36,796 bases of DNA, from contig JAHQVU010000009.1 in assembly GCA_019634145.1 (NCBI GenBank), forward strand, positions 1 to 36,796. The letters are read 5' to 3'. The notes under the pieces were generated by a model. It was not told where the DNA came from and did no database searches. It saw only the letters and a program-made list of their open reading frames with translations. Numbering within the stretch: position 1 is the stretch's first letter; the number at the start of each line of letters is the position of its first letter. Positions 35,807 through 36,796 of this stretch are shown piece by piece. This DNA comes from Micavibrio sp. Lineage in GTDB: Bacteria > Pseudomonadota > Alphaproteobacteria > Micavibrionales > Micavibrionaceae. The position numbers were made by a program, and so were the translations under genes.

Positions 35807-36310
35807 TTAATCGAATTTTTCAGCTTCGTAAACACCAAAGAGCATAGTTTTTTCAACCCACCCCTTATGACCTTGTATTTCTGTTTTACACCAACCCTTT
35901 ACGCATTCATCGAGGGGCAAAATAACTGACGGTTCAAGATAAGCTAAAATAGCGCCCTCTTTTGAAGGATGCTTGTGAATGGGTGATTTAGGACCGCTTT
36001 TCACCAATGCATTGCGCTTTCCACTCAAAAGAGATTGGTGCACCCAACCTTTTTGCCCTTCGAAATCCCTGACTTTCCGCCAATTATCATATTCCAGAAT
36101 AATTTCGACAGGCAGCCCCTTCATGGTAAACATCCATAGAATCGGATATTTAAATCCGGGACCGGTACGTACAGCAACCTCTCCAGACCCCAGTGAAACG
36201 AATCGTGGCAATGGATAAGGCGTTGTGTGAAAAGGATCCTTTTCCTCCTGCGCGCGCACAGGAAGACTTATAAAAAACGTTAGAGCTATGAATATAAATG
36301 CGAGGCGCAT
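35807..36310 (-). CDS. Secreted bacterial SH3-domain protein
   Basis: This 167-residue protein has a Sec signal peptide (MRLAFIFIALTFFISLPVRA) and two SH3-like units. The first (VAVRTGPGFKYPILW, then VEIILEYDNWRKVRD and GWVHQSLLSGKR) matches the SH3_4 type common in alphaproteobacteria; the second ends with KGWVEKTMLFGVY. Such periplasmic proteins are thought to bind the cell wall or wall enzymes, but a partner is unknown. The ATG at 36310 has AAAGGA 3 nt upstream; a start nine codons earlier would put charged residues before the signal peptide. Confidence 0.9.
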   Translation of the reverse strand: MRLAFIFIALTFFISLPVRAQEEKDPFHTTPYPLPRFVSLGSGEVAVRTGPGFKYPILWMFTMKGLPVEIILEYDNWRKVRDFEGQKGWVHQSLLSGKRNALVKSGPKSPIHKHPSKEGAILAYLEPSVILPLDECVKGWCKTEIQGHKGWVEKTMLFGVYEAEKFD

Positions 36311-36403
36311 AATCCTTTCTATCGCGTCCGCCCCCATTTTGGCAATATTTTTTATGCATATAACATTTGCGTTTTTTTAAGGATATAAGTTAAAAGGCAG
36401 GAT

Positions 36404-36796
36404 ATGACACAAAAACCTGAAATATCAGTCGCCCCAATGATGGATTGGACAAATCGGCACTGCCGTTATTTCCATCGCCTGATTACGCCTAACGCCCTGC
36501 TCTATACGGAAATGGTGACAACGGGCGCACTTATTCACGGTGATGCGGAGCGGTTTTTGCGCTTTAATGATGAAGAACACCCGGTCGCGTTACAGCTCGG
36601 CGGGAGTGACCCTGCGGATTTGGCTAAGTGCGCGAAAATGGGCGCGGACGCGGGGTATGACGAGATCAACCTTAATTGCGGGTGTCCATCTGATCGTGTA
36701 CAAAAGGGCAAAATCGGCGCGTGCCTTATGGGCGAGCCTGACCTGGTGGCCGATTGTATGGAAGCGATGATCGATGCCGTAGACATTCCCGTCACT
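36404..36796 (+). CDS. dusA: tRNA-dihydrouridine synthase A (5' part, partial)
   Basis: The frame runs off the right edge after 131 codons. DusA is an FMN enzyme that reduces uridines 20 and 20a in the tRNA D-loop. [16 protein letters not shown] opens the protein, [10 protein letters not shown] and LQLGGSDP follow, and the active-site cysteine is in [18 protein letters not shown] lies about 8 nt before the ATG at 36404. It is divergent from the SH3 gene, with a 93-bp gap between the starts. Confidence 0.96.
   Translation, partial: MTQKPEISVAPMMDWTNRHCRYFHRLITPNALLYTEMVTTGALIHGDAERFLRFNDEEHPVALQLGGSDPADLAKCAKMGADAGYDEINLNCGCPSDRVQKGKIGACLMGEPDLVADCMEAMIDAVDIPVT

Noticed and set aside
1-36796. 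CRISPR arrays, tRNA or rRNA genes, insertion sequences or phage genes
   Set aside because: No regularly spaced repeats, T-loop-like motifs in intergenic DNA, transposase motifs or terminal inverted repeats with target duplications were seen.

Overview
The window looks like the chromosome of an alphaproteobacterium with moderate GC. The main evidence is the gene order miaB, phoH-like, ybeY, corC, lnt, a small Cro/C1-type regulator, metK, trmB, rimP, nusA, infB, rbfA, truB, rpsO and pnp. Other support comes from rplM-rpsI, a minus-strand fabA-fabB-fabI operon, an alphaproteobacterial-style SH3 protein and a very large membrane-anchored coiled-coil protein. A Rhodospirillales- or Micavibrio-like lineage would fit, but that is an inference. 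No phage, insertion sequence, CRISPR array, tRNA or rRNA gene was seen. Most of the window is core housekeeping DNA.

Left part (1-8.8 kb). The 3' end of a type I-secreted RTX protein is followed by the L13/S9 ribosomal protein operon and a gamma-carbonic anhydrase-like protein. On the minus strand come a 1276-residue two-membrane-span coiled-coil protein that resembles TipN or the growth pole ring protein in layout, a sodium:alanine symporter family protein and a small secreted cysteine-containing protein.

Centre (8.8-29.7 kb). This is a long plus-strand run for RNA modification, translation and RNA decay: miaB through trmB, then rimP-nusA-infB-rbfA, truB-rpsO and pnp. It is interrupted twice by minus-strand genes. 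A 370-residue protein with EreA/ChaN/TIKI-like motifs sits between rbfA and truB, and gpmI plus a 77-residue acidic protein sit between rpsO and pnp. Between trmB and rimP is a self-contained transcription unit with a near-consensus promoter, about 190 nt of structured non-coding sequence and its own terminator. It is followed by a second promoter and an attenuator-like terminator directly before rimP.

Right part (29.7-36.8 kb). A glycerophosphodiester phosphodiesterase is followed by a perfect-consensus sigma-70 promoter (TTGACA, 17 bp, TATAAT). Its expected start point falls on the ATG of an unrecognised ATP-grasp-like protein, so that mRNA is probably leaderless. On the minus strand lie fabA-fabB-fabI, which together make and reduce unsaturated and saturated acyl chains, then an unknown 326-residue protein and a secreted SH3 protein, with two DnaA-box-like sites between them. 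The window ends inside dusA.

The best candidates for new biology are the ATP-grasp protein with its leaderless promoter, the non-coding RNA upstream of rimP, the EreA/TIKI-like protein placed inside the ribosome-maturation cluster, and the polarity-type coiled-coil protein.
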